Source of the DNA: Rhodospirillales bacterium | GTDB taxonomy: Bacteria; Pseudomonadota; Alphaproteobacteria; Rhodospirillales; UBA2165 | Direction: 5' to 3' | NCBI GenBank assembly: GCA_012960465.1 | Contig: DUBF01000151.1 | Span: 1 to 64,000 of the forward strand | Length of the DNA: 64,000 nucleotides | Part shown: positions 36,370-44,849 of the stretch, piece after piece | How positions within the stretch are numbered: position 1 is the first letter of the stretch | Layout: each line of letters begins with the position of its first letter | Notes under the pieces: generated by a model | Told to the model about the DNA's origin: nothing | Database searches by the model: none | What the model saw: the letters and a program-made list of their open reading frames with translations, nothing else | Translations under genes and position numbers: made by a program

Positions 36370-37272
36370 TTATTTCTTTTTATCTTTATAGGCTACGGTA
36401 GCCTCGCGTTGAGCAATATAAAGGGTTGAACCAATAATTACGGATGTTCCAACCCAAGTCCAAATATCTGGGATTTCTCCATAAATGCCAAAGCCTACAG
36501 CTGCAACCATTAACAGGCGTATATAATCATAAGGTAGTACCGCAGATGCATCAGCGATGGCAAATGATCGCGTATAGGCTAGATGTGCCAAGGTTGAAAA
36601 AATACCAATACCTATCATCCAGAATAAGGTTTCAAGCGACGGCGTTTTCCAAAAGAAAATGGCCGCACCTAGTGATAGAGGTGTTGAAAATATACCCATA
36701 TACAAGACAATTGTCTCTGGTGATTCTGTCCGGTTTAGCACCTTTACCAGCAAAGCTGAATTTGCGATGAAGATTGCGCCACCAATCGCATATAAAGCTG
36801 GAAGTGAAATAGTTTCTATTCCGGGCCTTAAAATGATCAATGTACCTATGAAACCTGCGGCCAGTGCCCACCAACGTCTTCGCCCAACAATCTCGCCTAA
36901 AAATAATACTGCACCAAGCGTTGCAAATAGTGGTGCCGTATATCCAAGTGCCGTTGCCTCTGCTAGAGGCAAGTAGATCATGGAAGCAAACCAAAATATT
37001 GCACCAATATAACTGGAGAGACCTCTCGCAAATAGTATGGGTAGATTTTTAGCTTTTAAACCAATCAAACCTCGTCGCATCATCCATGGGACCATAATAA
37101 TTAAACTAATGAAATATCGAAAAAAAACAATCTCTAGGACATGGACCTCTTTATTAGCCATACGAATCATGACACCTATAAAAGTAAAAAAAATACCAGC
37201 AAGGATCATCCAAATACCTCCGCGAATTGTTGCTGGCAGGCTTTTGAATTTGGATTTTAAATGTTGATGCAC
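36370..37272 (-). CDS. EamA/DMT-family transporter (tandem copy 2)
   Basis: Ten-helix transporter of 300 residues with two EamA repeats. LPLAEATALGYTAPLFATLGAVLFLGE and GRRRWWALAAGFIGTLIILRPG form the first half, ADASAVLPYDYIRLLMVAAVGFGIYGEIPDIWTW the second. It begins at ATG 37272 with MHQHLKSKFKSLPATIRGGIWM. It is clearly paralogous to the gene immediately upstream (9-bp gap), sharing the APLFATLGA and PEIPDIWTW-like segments, so the pair arose by tandem duplication and is one operon. EamA proteins act alone or as dimers, and a heterodimer is possible. The substrate is unknown. Confidence 0.87.
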   Translation of the reverse strand: MHQHLKSKFKSLPATIRGGIWMILAGIFFTFIGVMIRMANKEVHVLEIVFFRYFISLIIMVPWMMRRGLIGLKAKNLPILFARGLSSYIGAIFWFASMIYLPLAEATALGYTAPLFATLGAVLFLGEIVGRRRWWALAAGFIGTLIILRPGIETISLPALYAIGGAIFIANSALLVKVLNRTESPETIVLYMGIFSTPLSLGAAIFFWKTPSLETLFWMIGIGIFSTLAHLAYTRSFAIADASAVLPYDYIRLLMVAAVGFGIYGEIPDIWTWVGTSVIIGSTLYIAQREATVAYKDKKK

Positions 37273-37281
37273 GAAATTATC

Positions 37282-38127
37282 CTAACGCATTTCTTTGGCG
37301 GCAGGCTCACTGTTTTGCGATTCCCTACGAGTTATATAAATCGTTGAAGCAAAAATAATTGATCCACCGATCCAAGTCCAAATGTCTGGCATTTTGTTGA
37401 ATAAGAAAAATCCGATAACAGCCGCAAAAATTAGCCGGCAATAATCAAAAGGAATTACCGCAGTTACATCGGTCGCGGCAAGTGCACGGTTGAATAGGAG
37501 GTGTCCAAAAGTTGCTGTTGTACCAACACTGATGAGCCAAATCCATGCCTCCGGACTTGGCCAGACCCAAACAAAAAGCGCGGGAATTAGGGATAGTGGG
37601 GTTAAAAATAATGCCATAAATAGAACCATCGTTGTCGGCGATTCAGTATGACTTAATATTTTTACAGGCATAAATCCACCTGCAACAAAAATCGCACCAG
37701 CAATGATGTACAAAGATTCTGGGGTAACAATTTGAAGTCCCGGACGTAAGATTATAACAGCACCAAGCAAACCAATTAAAATTGCAACAAATCGTCTCAG
37801 ACGTACGATTTCATGTAAAAACAAAATCGCACCCAATGTAGCAAATAAAGGGGCAGTAAATGCGAGGGAGGTTGCTTCGGCCAGTGGAAGAACTCCAAAA
37901 CCAGCAAACCAAAAGAACATTGAAATTAATCCTCCTACGGCGCGAAGAAAATGTATGCTGAGTTTTTTTGTTTTTAAACCTCCAATACCTATTTTAATTA
38001 ACCATGGTAACATGATGACTAAATTTATAAAATTTCGGAAAAAAACCACTTCAAGAGTTGGGATTTCTCGCAATGCTTGCCGGATTGATGCACCTAAGCC
38101 GGCAAAAAAAATTGCAGAAGCCAGCAT
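37282..38127 (-). CDS. EamA/DMT-family transporter (tandem copy 1, start uncertain)
   Basis: DMT transporter of at least 281 residues, paralogous to the next gene. Core segments are LPLAEATSLAFTAPLFATLGAILFLHE and ATDVTAVIPFDYCRLIFAAVIGFFLF. The first ATG in frame (38127) begins inside the sequence that aligns with the paralogue: the codons before it give APTTRGAIW, matching ATIRGGIW of the sister protein. The frame is open back to 38181, where an in-frame TAA lies upstream, yet it holds no ATG, GTG or TTG. The true start may be ATT 38181, or the gene has lost its start codon and now uses ATG 38127. The helices themselves are complete from 38127. Confidence 0.82.
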   Translation of the reverse strand: MLASAIFFAGLGASIRQALREIPTLEVVFFRNFINLVIMLPWLIKIGIGGLKTKKLSIHFLRAVGGLISMFFWFAGFGVLPLAEATSLAFTAPLFATLGAILFLHEIVRLRRFVAILIGLLGAVIILRPGLQIVTPESLYIIAGAIFVAGGFMPVKILSHTESPTTMVLFMALFLTPLSLIPALFVWVWPSPEAWIWLISVGTTATFGHLLFNRALAATDVTAVIPFDYCRLIFAAVIGFFLFNKMPDIWTWIGGSIIFASTIYITRRESQNSEPAAKEMR

Positions 38128-38343
38128 CCAAATTGCCCCGCGAGTGGTAGGCGCGATATCTAACCATTTTGTTAATGAAATTTATTTGGAACATTAACTT
38201 TGTGTAAGCTAGAAATTTATTAAAAACCAGCAAGTTTGCATTTAAATATTTGGATTTATACCTTTCATCAAAGTGTGGCGTCATACGAGATATAAGATAT
38301 AATCTCTCTAAAATGGATGAAATTATTTTCTTGGTGAGAAACT

Positions 38344-40308
38344 GTGAGTGATCAAAACACAAAGATTTTATGGGAACCTTCTCACGAGAGAATTAGGGAA
38401 TCCAATATTATAGCTTTTATTGAGGCTATTGAATCCGATTGGAAGACCAACATAGATGATTTTGAGGGGCTTTATGAATTTTCAGTTCAAGAGTCGGAAA
38501 AATTTTGGCAATCTTTGATAAGTTTCGCAGGCGTCATTGCTGAAACATGGGGCAAAAATGTAATAAAAGATCCAGGTAAGATGCCTGGGGCCGTGTGGTT
38601 TCCCGATGCAAAACTTAACTATGCAGAAAATTTATTACGGCGTAAGGATGTTTCGGATGCGTTAGTTTTTTGGGGTGAAGATAAAGTAAAATCAAGGTTT
38701 AGTCACAAAGAATTATTTGATGAAGTTTCTCGCATAGCACAGGCCATGCGGGCTAAGGGCATTGTTGCAGGTGATCGGGTTGGTGGTTATATGCCGAATA
38801 TGCCCCAAACGATTATTGCGATGTTGGCCGCTGTTAGTATAGGCGCTATTTGGTCGTCGTGCTCACCTGATTTTGGTGTTCAGGGTGTGCTGGATCGATT
38901 TGGTCAAATTGAACCAAAAATGATTTTTGTGTGTGATGGTTATTTTTATGGCGGTAAAGCCCACAATATCCTCGAAAAAACCTCTGAAATATTGAGGCAT
39001 TTACCTTCGGTCAAGTTTACAGTTGTTGTGCCGTATTGTCATTCTTCGCCGGTAATTGAGGGTGTTTCTAATAGTATTCTATGGGGTGACTTTATTGCTG
39101 ATTTTGGAGCCTCAGAAATCGAGTTTGCCCGCCTACCATTTAACCACCCCCTCTACATTATGTACTCATCAGGCACAACTGGAGTGCCAAAATGTATTGT
39201 ACACGGTGCTGGGGGCACATTGTTGAAACATCTTTCTGAGCATTTGTTGCATTCAGATGAAAAGCCAGGTGACCGTGTATTCTATTTTACCACTTGCGGT
39301 TGGATGATGTGGAACTGGTTGGTATCTGGGCTCGCCTGTGAAGCCACACTATTATTATATGATGGTTCCCCATTTTATCCTGATGGTAATATTATTTTTA
39401 ATTATGCAGATGCCGAAGGTATGACCCACTTCGGTACCTCGGCAAAGTATATCGATGCGGTAAAGAAAGCCGAGCTTAAACCTAAGAACTCCCACGATCT
39501 CAGCATGCTGAAATCTATGATGTCAACGGGCTCCCCTCTGGTACCGGAGAGTTTTGACTATGTTTATGAAAATATTAAATCTGATCTTCATTTAGCATCT
39601 ATATCTGGAGGCACAGATATTGTTGGCTGTTTCGTTTTAGGTAATCCAATTGGCCCGGTTTGGCGGGGTGAAATCCAGACCCGTGCGTTAGGTTTGGCTG
39701 TTGACGTCTTTGATGAGTTTGGCAACTCTTTGCAGGAAGAAGCGGGTGATCTTGTTTGCACAAAGCCGTTCCCTTCGATGCCTGTTGGTTTTTGGGCAGA
39801 TGAGGATGGTGAGAAATATAAATCTGCTTATTTTAAGAATTACCCCAACGTTTGGTGTCATGGCGATTGGGTGGAATTGACGGAACGGGGAGGTATGGTA
39901 ATTTATGGGCGTTCTGATGCGACGCTTAACCCGGGTGGTGTTCGAATTGGTACGGCTGAAATTTATCGTCAGGTCGAACAGTTTGATGAAGTAATAGAAG
40001 GATTGTGTATTGGACAGATATGGGATGGTGACACGAGGGTGGTTTTATTTGTAGTGATGAGAGATGGGTCTACTCTGACAGATGTTCTTCAAGATGCTAT
40101 CCGTCTACGTATTCGTAAGAATTGCACCCCTCGCCATGTTCCAGAAATTATTATTTGTGTACCAGATATACCACGAACTAAGTCAGGAAAAATTACTGAA
40201 CTGGCTGTACGAAATATAATAGAAGGTCGCCCAATTAAAAATGCTGAAGCTTTAGCTAATGCAGAATCACTCAAGTTTTTTGAGAATTTACCTGATTTAA
40301 TAAAATAG
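38344..40308 (+). CDS. aacS: Acetoacetyl-CoA synthetase
   Basis: Adenylate-forming enzyme of 654 residues activating acetoacetate (or a similar short ketoacid) to its CoA ester. The N-terminal FWQSLISFAGVI and the MPGAVWFPDAKLNYAENLL motif are typical of AACS. The P-loop YSSGTTGVPKCIVHGAGGT lies near 273-291, and the hinge/motif region NPGGVRIGTAEIYR near 530. The catalytic Lys is in RTKSGKITE near 620 and is a classical acylation target, so the sirtuin nearby could act on it. The start is GTG 38344 after GGTGAGAA. It fits use of ketone bodies or polyhydroxybutyrate products. Confidence 0.93.
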   Translation: MSDQNTKILWEPSHERIRESNIIAFIEAIESDWKTNIDDFEGLYEFSVQESEKFWQSLISFAGVIAETWGKNVIKDPGKMPGAVWFPDAKLNYAENLLRRKDVSDALVFWGEDKVKSRFSHKELFDEVSRIAQAMRAKGIVAGDRVGGYMPNMPQTIIAMLAAVSIGAIWSSCSPDFGVQGVLDRFGQIEPKMIFVCDGYFYGGKAHNILEKTSEILRHLPSVKFTVVVPYCHSSPVIEGVSNSILWGDFIADFGASEIEFARLPFNHPLYIMYSSGTTGVPKCIVHGAGGTLLKHLSEHLLHSDEKPGDRVFYFTTCGWMMWNWLVSGLACEATLLLYDGSPFYPDGNIIFNYADAEGMTHFGTSAKYIDAVKKAELKPKNSHDLSMLKSMMSTGSPLVPESFDYVYENIKSDLHLASISGGTDIVGCFVLGNPIGPVWRGEIQTRALGLAVDVFDEFGNSLQEEAGDLVCTKPFPSMPVGFWADEDGEKYKSAYFKNYPNVWCHGDWVELTERGGMVIYGRSDATLNPGGVRIGTAEIYRQVEQFDEVIEGLCIGQIWDGDTRVVLFVVMRDGSTLTDVLQDAIRLRIRKNCTPRHVPEIIICVPDIPRTKSGKITELAVRNIIEGRPIKNAEALANAESLKFFENLPDLIK

Positions 40309-40434
40309 TGTCAGCAATGTTTGTTTTGGGGTAAAGGTTTTCCTGTATAGTTTAGACTTGTTTGCGCTAAATCCTTTTGGTCGTTAATGTTTCTAGTATT
40401 ACCAATGTGTATTTTAGAGTCGCGGGAGAGAGAT

Positions 40435-41667
40435 GTGTCTAAAGCCATAACAGAGAAAATCACGGGGAAGGTATACTTAATAGTTTTCTGCTCTAGCATG
40501 GTTATCTTACTTTCTATGGGCGTTCGCCAAAGTTTTGGTTTGTTTCAGACACCCATTTCAGAAGCTTTTGGAATTGGTATTGTGGCTTTTTCGCTTTCAC
40601 TTGCCCTGCAAAACCTTATCTGGGGAATTGCACAGCCTATTGTAGGAGCACTAGCAGATAAGTTTGGCTCTGGGCGCGTCATTGCTGTTGCAGGGGCTTT
40701 TCAGTCTTTAGGTCTAGTTTGGCTTGCTTATGCCGACCAGGTTTGGGAGCTTCATGCCAGTGCCGGTATTTTAATCGGCATTACCGGGGCAGGTACTACT
40801 TGGGCAGTTTTAATGTCTGTTATAGCACGTAACGTTCCAGTTAGTCGCCGTAGTTTCTTTTTTGGTATCGCCAGCGGCACCGGCACCGGGGGCCAGATTT
40901 TATTGGCGCCCTTCAATCAATATACTATTAATACGTATGGATGGCAGGAGGCTCTTCTCATCCTCGCGGTCATGCTTTTATTGACAATACCTTTAGCCTA
41001 CATTCTAAGAGGTAAAAATTTAGATGGTGCCAAACAACATGCTGAGACACTTCTGCAAGCCCTAGATCGAGCACGGAAACATTCAGGGTATTTATTCCTT
41101 GCTGCTGGATTTTTTGTTTGTGGTTTCCACGTCATGTTTATAATGGCCCACCTGCCAACATATCTCCAAAACCAAAATATGCCCGATTGGTTGCCAGGAA
41201 CAGCTATTAGTGTGATTGGAATAACAAACTTATTGGGAACTATTTTAGCTGGGTATCTCGGTGATAAATATAGTAAAAAATATTTATTAAGTACTATCTA
41301 TTTTCTTCGATCGATCGTTATTACAGCTTTTATCCTCTTTCCTATATCCAGTACCTCAGTTCTAGTTTTTTGCTTTTGTATTGGGTTTTTGTGGTTGGCC
41401 ACTGTTCCTCTAACGAATGCTTTGGTGGGGCAAATTTTTGGAATAAGGTACCTAGCCACTTTATCTGGAATTGTGTTTTGCTCTCATCAGATGGGTGCTT
41501 TCACATCAGTTTGGATGGGTGGTTATTTATTTGATTCGTTAGGTTCATATGATTTGGTATGGCAAATTGCTATTGCTTTAGGAATATTAGCAGCCTTACT
41601 TCATTTGCCTATTAACGAATCAGCCACACTTCCTGCTTCAGCAACAGCAACAGCAGCAGTTAAGTGA
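40435..41667 (+). CDS. MFS transporter (OFA / monocarboxylate-type)
   Basis: Transporter of 410 residues with 12 predicted helices. SMGVRQSFGLFQTPISEAFG in TM1 and the loop GALADKFGSGRVIAVAG after TM2 match the oxalate/formate antiporter and monocarboxylate porter group. The centre (KHSGYLFLAAGFFVCGFHVMFIMAHLPTYL) opens the second half. The start GTG 40435 is preceded by GGGAG at good spacing; the in-frame ATG 40387 has none and would add 16 residues. The C-terminus ends in an Ala/Thr repeat (ATATAAVK). It lies 126 bp after acetoacetyl-CoA synthetase on the same strand, which suggests uptake of a short carboxylic acid such as acetoacetate. Confidence 0.85.
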   Translation: MSKAITEKITGKVYLIVFCSSMVILLSMGVRQSFGLFQTPISEAFGIGIVAFSLSLALQNLIWGIAQPIVGALADKFGSGRVIAVAGAFQSLGLVWLAYADQVWELHASAGILIGITGAGTTWAVLMSVIARNVPVSRRSFFFGIASGTGTGGQILLAPFNQYTINTYGWQEALLILAVMLLLTIPLAYILRGKNLDGAKQHAETLLQALDRARKHSGYLFLAAGFFVCGFHVMFIMAHLPTYLQNQNMPDWLPGTAISVIGITNLLGTILAGYLGDKYSKKYLLSTIYFLRSIVITAFILFPISSTSVLVFCFCIGFLWLATVPLTNALVGQIFGIRYLATLSGIVFCSHQMGAFTSVWMGGYLFDSLGSYDLVWQIAIALGILAALLHLPINESATLPASATATAAVK

Positions 41668-41750
41668 CCAGGTGTTCTAGGCCTTTTACTTAGAATAAAA
41701 TAATTTATTAGATTATATTGCAATTCAATTAGTTTCTTCGGGAGATAATA

Positions 41751-42326
41751 TTGCGGGGTTATTTTGGAATTGGTGCTGAAAGAATTAGTAAAACTATGAA
41801 TGTGGGGAGTTTGTTCCGCACTGCCCACGCCTTTGGCGCAGATTTTATGTTCACGGTAAATGCTACGTATACGCGTCGAGAAGGTCGACGTTCCGACACA
41901 TCTGACGCAACTACACATGTACCTTTTTATAGCTTTCCAACGATTGACAATATGGTTCTTCCGCAAGGTTGTGTTTTAGTTGGAGTTGAACTCATTGAGG
42001 GTGCAATTGATTTACCGAGTTTCCATCATCCGCATCGGGCGGCGTATATTTTAGGGCCGGAACGTGGTGAGTTGTCATCAGAAATGGTTGAGAAATGTGC
42101 CTATACAATTAAAATCCCCACACAATTTTGTATAAATGTGGGTCTTGCCGGCGCAATTGTGATGTATGATAGGGTAAAATCTCTGGGTAAATTTGCGCGT
42201 AGGCCACTTTCTGCGGGGAACGAGCCGGAAAATCTACCTGAACATTTTTATGGTGGACCATCTGTAAGAAAGAAGATGAATGAGTATTTGGATATACCAC
42301 CTAATGATGAACACTATAGATCTTAG
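41751..42326 (+). CDS. TrmH/SpoU-family RNA methyltransferase
   Basis: SPOUT-class SAM-dependent RNA 2'-O-methyltransferase of 191 residues. Motif 1 is MNVGSLFRTAHAFGAD with its conserved Asn and Arg, motif 2 is AAYILGPERGEL, and motif 3 is CINVGLAGAIVMYD. It lacks the N-terminal L30e-like substrate-binding domain of RlmB/TsnR, so the target is likely a tRNA or is undefined. The start is TTG 41751 with GGGAG upstream; there is no earlier ATG in frame. The IalB gene begins 5 bp downstream and rlmN follows, so the three form an operon. Confidence 0.88.
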   Translation: MRGYFGIGAERISKTMNVGSLFRTAHAFGADFMFTVNATYTRREGRRSDTSDATTHVPFYSFPTIDNMVLPQGCVLVGVELIEGAIDLPSFHHPHRAAYILGPERGELSSEMVEKCAYTIKIPTQFCINVGLAGAIVMYDRVKSLGKFARRPLSAGNEPENLPEHFYGGPSVRKKMNEYLDIPPNDEHYRS

Positions 42327-42331
42327 AAATT

Positions 42332-42850
42332 ATGTTTAACGTATTGAAAATAATATGTTTTAACGCAATTATATGGACCGGAATTTTAACGGTTCCAAAT
42401 ACAAGTTATGCCCAGACATTAATCAAAAATTTTGAAGATTGGAGTGCCTTTTCCGATGGTAAAGGACAAAATAAAATTTGCTATATTGCTAGTGTACCAA
42501 AAAAAGAAACAGGTAAATATAATTCGCGTGGAAACACTTATATTCTTGTAACCCATCGTCCGGGAGAAAAAAAACGAGATATATTTGAATTGCGTGCGGG
42601 CTATGTTTTTAAGAAAGATAGTGAAGCCACGCTCAATATTGATGGGCAACTTACTAAGTTATATACAGATCGTGGTACTGCATGGGCGGAAGACAAAGTC
42701 GAGCCTAAAATTCTTAAGATGTTGATCCGTGGTAAATCGATGACGGTGACGGGATTTTCGAAGCGAGGGACGAAAACTGAGGATATTTATTCTTTGATGG
42801 GATTTACGTCGGCCTATAAAGCGATCAGTAAGGCATGTGGTGTCAAATAA
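42332..42850 (+). CDS. Invasion-associated locus B (IalB) family protein
   Basis: Exported protein of 172 residues. A signal peptide (hydrophobic stretch to residue 27, cleavage near YAQ) is followed by the IalB fold: FEDWSAFSDGKGQNKICYIAS, a strand region with ILVTHRPGE, and a C-terminal SKACGVK. Cys in ICYIA and the terminal KACG may form a disulfide. The family is widespread in alphaproteobacteria and, despite its name, occurs in free-living species; its periplasmic role is unknown. It directly abuts rlmN (the stop is followed at once by the rlmN ATG), an arrangement I recall from other alphaproteobacteria. Confidence 0.85.
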   Translation: MFNVLKIICFNAIIWTGILTVPNTSYAQTLIKNFEDWSAFSDGKGQNKICYIASVPKKETGKYNSRGNTYILVTHRPGEKKRDIFELRAGYVFKKDSEATLNIDGQLTKLYTDRGTAWAEDKVEPKILKMLIRGKSMTVTGFSKRGTKTEDIYSLMGFTSAYKAISKACGVK

Positions 42851-43948
42851 ATGCTACGAGAAAAAAATAAGAAAAATTTAATTGGTGTTTCGCGCAACGA
42901 ATTAGAAGTTGAACTAATTGAAATGGGTGAAAAAGCTTTTCGCACCAAGCAGCTTTGGCATTGGATTTATCATCAGGGCGAGACTGATTTTTCCAAGATG
43001 ACTTCGTTAGGTAAAACGCTACGTGCCAAGCTTCAAGATGATTATGTGCTCGTGAAACCAGAAATTGTTACTCAGCAAATATCTGAAGATACAACACACA
43101 AGTGGCTTTTGAAAACAGAAGATGGCAATGAAGTTGAAACAGTCTTTATACCAGAAGATGATCGCGGGGCGCTTTGTGTTTCTTCTCAAGTTGGATGTAC
43201 TTTAACGTGTTCATTTTGTCATACTGGCACTCAAAAGTTGGTTCGCAATTTAACCGCAGCTGAAATTGTTGGTCAGATGATGGTTGCACGTGATTCTTAT
43301 GATGAGTGGCCGTCTGATGGCCATGATCGTAAGCTTACTAATATAGTTATGATGGGGATGGGTGAGCCGCTCTATAATTTTGAAGAGGTCTCCAAGGCTC
43401 TAAGGATTATTATGGATGAGGAGGGAATTTCAATTTCTAGGCGGCGTATTACATTGTCGACGTCGGGTGTTGTCCCTTTGATTGAGCGCTGCGGTGAAGA
43501 ATTAGGCGTTGGTTTGGCAGTTTCTTTGCACGCTGTTCACGATGAATTACGCGATATTTTGGTGCCGATTAATAAAAAATATCCTATCAAAGAATTACTT
43601 GATGCTTGTCGCAGATATCCCGGTTCAAGTAATGCACGGCGTATTACTTTTGAATATGTCATGTTGAATGGTATTAATGATTCTGCCTCTGATGCAAAAG
43701 AACTAGCGCGTCTTTTATTAGATATACCCGCTAAAATTAATTTAATACCATTCAATAAATGGCCGGGTGTAGAATATGAATGCTCCTCCCACCATAAAAT
43801 TAAACAATTCTCAGAAATTCTTAATGAGCGTGGTTTGAGTGCACCAATTAGAATGCCTCGTGGACGTGATATTATGGCGGCTTGTGGGCAATTAAAATCT
43901 GCCAGTAAGCAACCCCGAAGATATTCGGATAAACATTCCAATGTCTGA
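42851..43948 (+). CDS. rlmN: 23S rRNA/tRNA adenine-C2 methyltransferase RlmN
   Basis: Radical-SAM methyltransferase of 365 residues modifying A2503 of 23S rRNA and A37 of some tRNAs. The 4Fe-4S cysteines are Cys116, Cys120 and Cys123 in [21 protein letters not shown] is the SAM-binding GGE-like motif. The methyl-carrying Cys lies in the C-terminal MAACGQL and the second catalytic Cys is Cys116-adjacent by family architecture. The N-terminal helical domain ([14 protein letters not shown]) binds RNA. It starts at ATG 42851 immediately after the IalB stop. Confidence 0.95.
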   Translation: MLREKNKKNLIGVSRNELEVELIEMGEKAFRTKQLWHWIYHQGETDFSKMTSLGKTLRAKLQDDYVLVKPEIVTQQISEDTTHKWLLKTEDGNEVETVFIPEDDRGALCVSSQVGCTLTCSFCHTGTQKLVRNLTAAEIVGQMMVARDSYDEWPSDGHDRKLTNIVMMGMGEPLYNFEEVSKALRIIMDEEGISISRRRITLSTSGVVPLIERCGEELGVGLAVSLHAVHDELRDILVPINKKYPIKELLDACRRYPGSSNARRITFEYVMLNGINDSASDAKELARLLLDIPAKINLIPFNKWPGVEYECSSHHKIKQFSEILNERGLSAPIRMPRGRDIMAACGQLKSASKQPRRYSDKHSNV

Positions 43949-43961
43949 ATAAGGGCTTTTA

Positions 43962-44807
43962 ATGAAGTTAGCAATTGTTTCAACAATATTAGCGGCTTTC
44001 AAATTCTGTTGGTTCCACCGGACCCAGTTTTATTTTCTAGCTCTTCCTGCTATTATTATTTTAGCTATTTTATCAACCCTAGTTACGACGTTACTTCCTT
44101 CCACTTCTCAGCATGCATTTGAATTTAAACTCTTTGGTGAACACATAGTTAATTCAAAAGAAGTCTTAAATTATTCTTATGATGGGTCACCTTGGCGTTC
44201 TTTGGCAGATTTGTTTTTATTTTTTCTTATGGCAGGCTTCTTTCCGTTATATAGCGTTGCCTGGCACCGTTTTTTCTTGGTCCCCAAAGCAGATTTAAAT
44301 ATTTTGGACTGTTATCTTTGGCAAGGCCGGCATTCGCTGTTTTTGTGGTCTAATATAAAAATATTTCTCTTGATAGTTCCGATTGGCGGGATAGCTCTTC
44401 TATTAACATTAGCCTCAGTTGTATTTGCCCCCATTGTTGGAATTGCTATGATTTTTTTTGTGAGTGTGTGCTATGCTCGTTTCTCAATGTGGCTACCCGC
44501 CGCGGCTTTGGATAAGAAGATGACCTTTCAAGAGGCTTTTGTTTTAACAAAAGGGAACGGCGGGCAATTAGCAGCAATTTTAGTTTTGACAGGTATAGTA
44601 GCGGGTATCTTGGATGGTATGGCAACGAGCCTGATTGCCTCTGCGTCTATTTCTCTAAAAATAGTCGGTATACTCACACAGAACTTACTGACAAATTTTG
44701 CACTTTACTTAATCATGTACGCTGGAATGGCGGTTGGAATTACGGCTTTATCGATGGGTTATCAACAACTAACCGAGGCTTATAATTCTAATCGGACGGT
44801 TTTGTGA
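43962..44807 (+). CDS. Integral membrane protein, function unknown
   Basis: Protein of 281 residues that I do not recognise. It has about six hydrophobic helices: near 25-48, 83-103, 131-155, 155-175, 205-230 and 240-265. The loop between the first two (about 50-80) is polar and probably periplasmic. Basic and aromatic residues near the N-terminus (KFCWFHRTQFYF) mark the cytoplasmic side. The overall layout resembles YciC/DUF975-type membrane proteins, without a diagnostic motif. It starts at ATG 43962, 13 bp after rlmN on the same strand, so it is probably the last gene of the trmH-like/ialB/rlmN operon. Confidence 0.7.
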   Translation: MKLAIVSTILAAFKFCWFHRTQFYFLALPAIIILAILSTLVTTLLPSTSQHAFEFKLFGEHIVNSKEVLNYSYDGSPWRSLADLFLFFLMAGFFPLYSVAWHRFFLVPKADLNILDCYLWQGRHSLFLWSNIKIFLLIVPIGGIALLLTLASVVFAPIVGIAMIFFVSVCYARFSMWLPAAALDKKMTFQEAFVLTKGNGGQLAAILVLTGIVAGILDGMATSLIASASISLKIVGILTQNLLTNFALYLIMYAGMAVGITALSMGYQQLTEAYNSNRTVL

Positions 44808-44849
44808 AAGAATATTTATAATTTTTTTATTTTTATTTAACGTTGGGAA

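Noticed and set aside
43537-43986. 149-codon reading frame antisense to rlmN
   Set aside because: rlmN is fully supported by its Cys motif; the antisense frame shows no known pattern.
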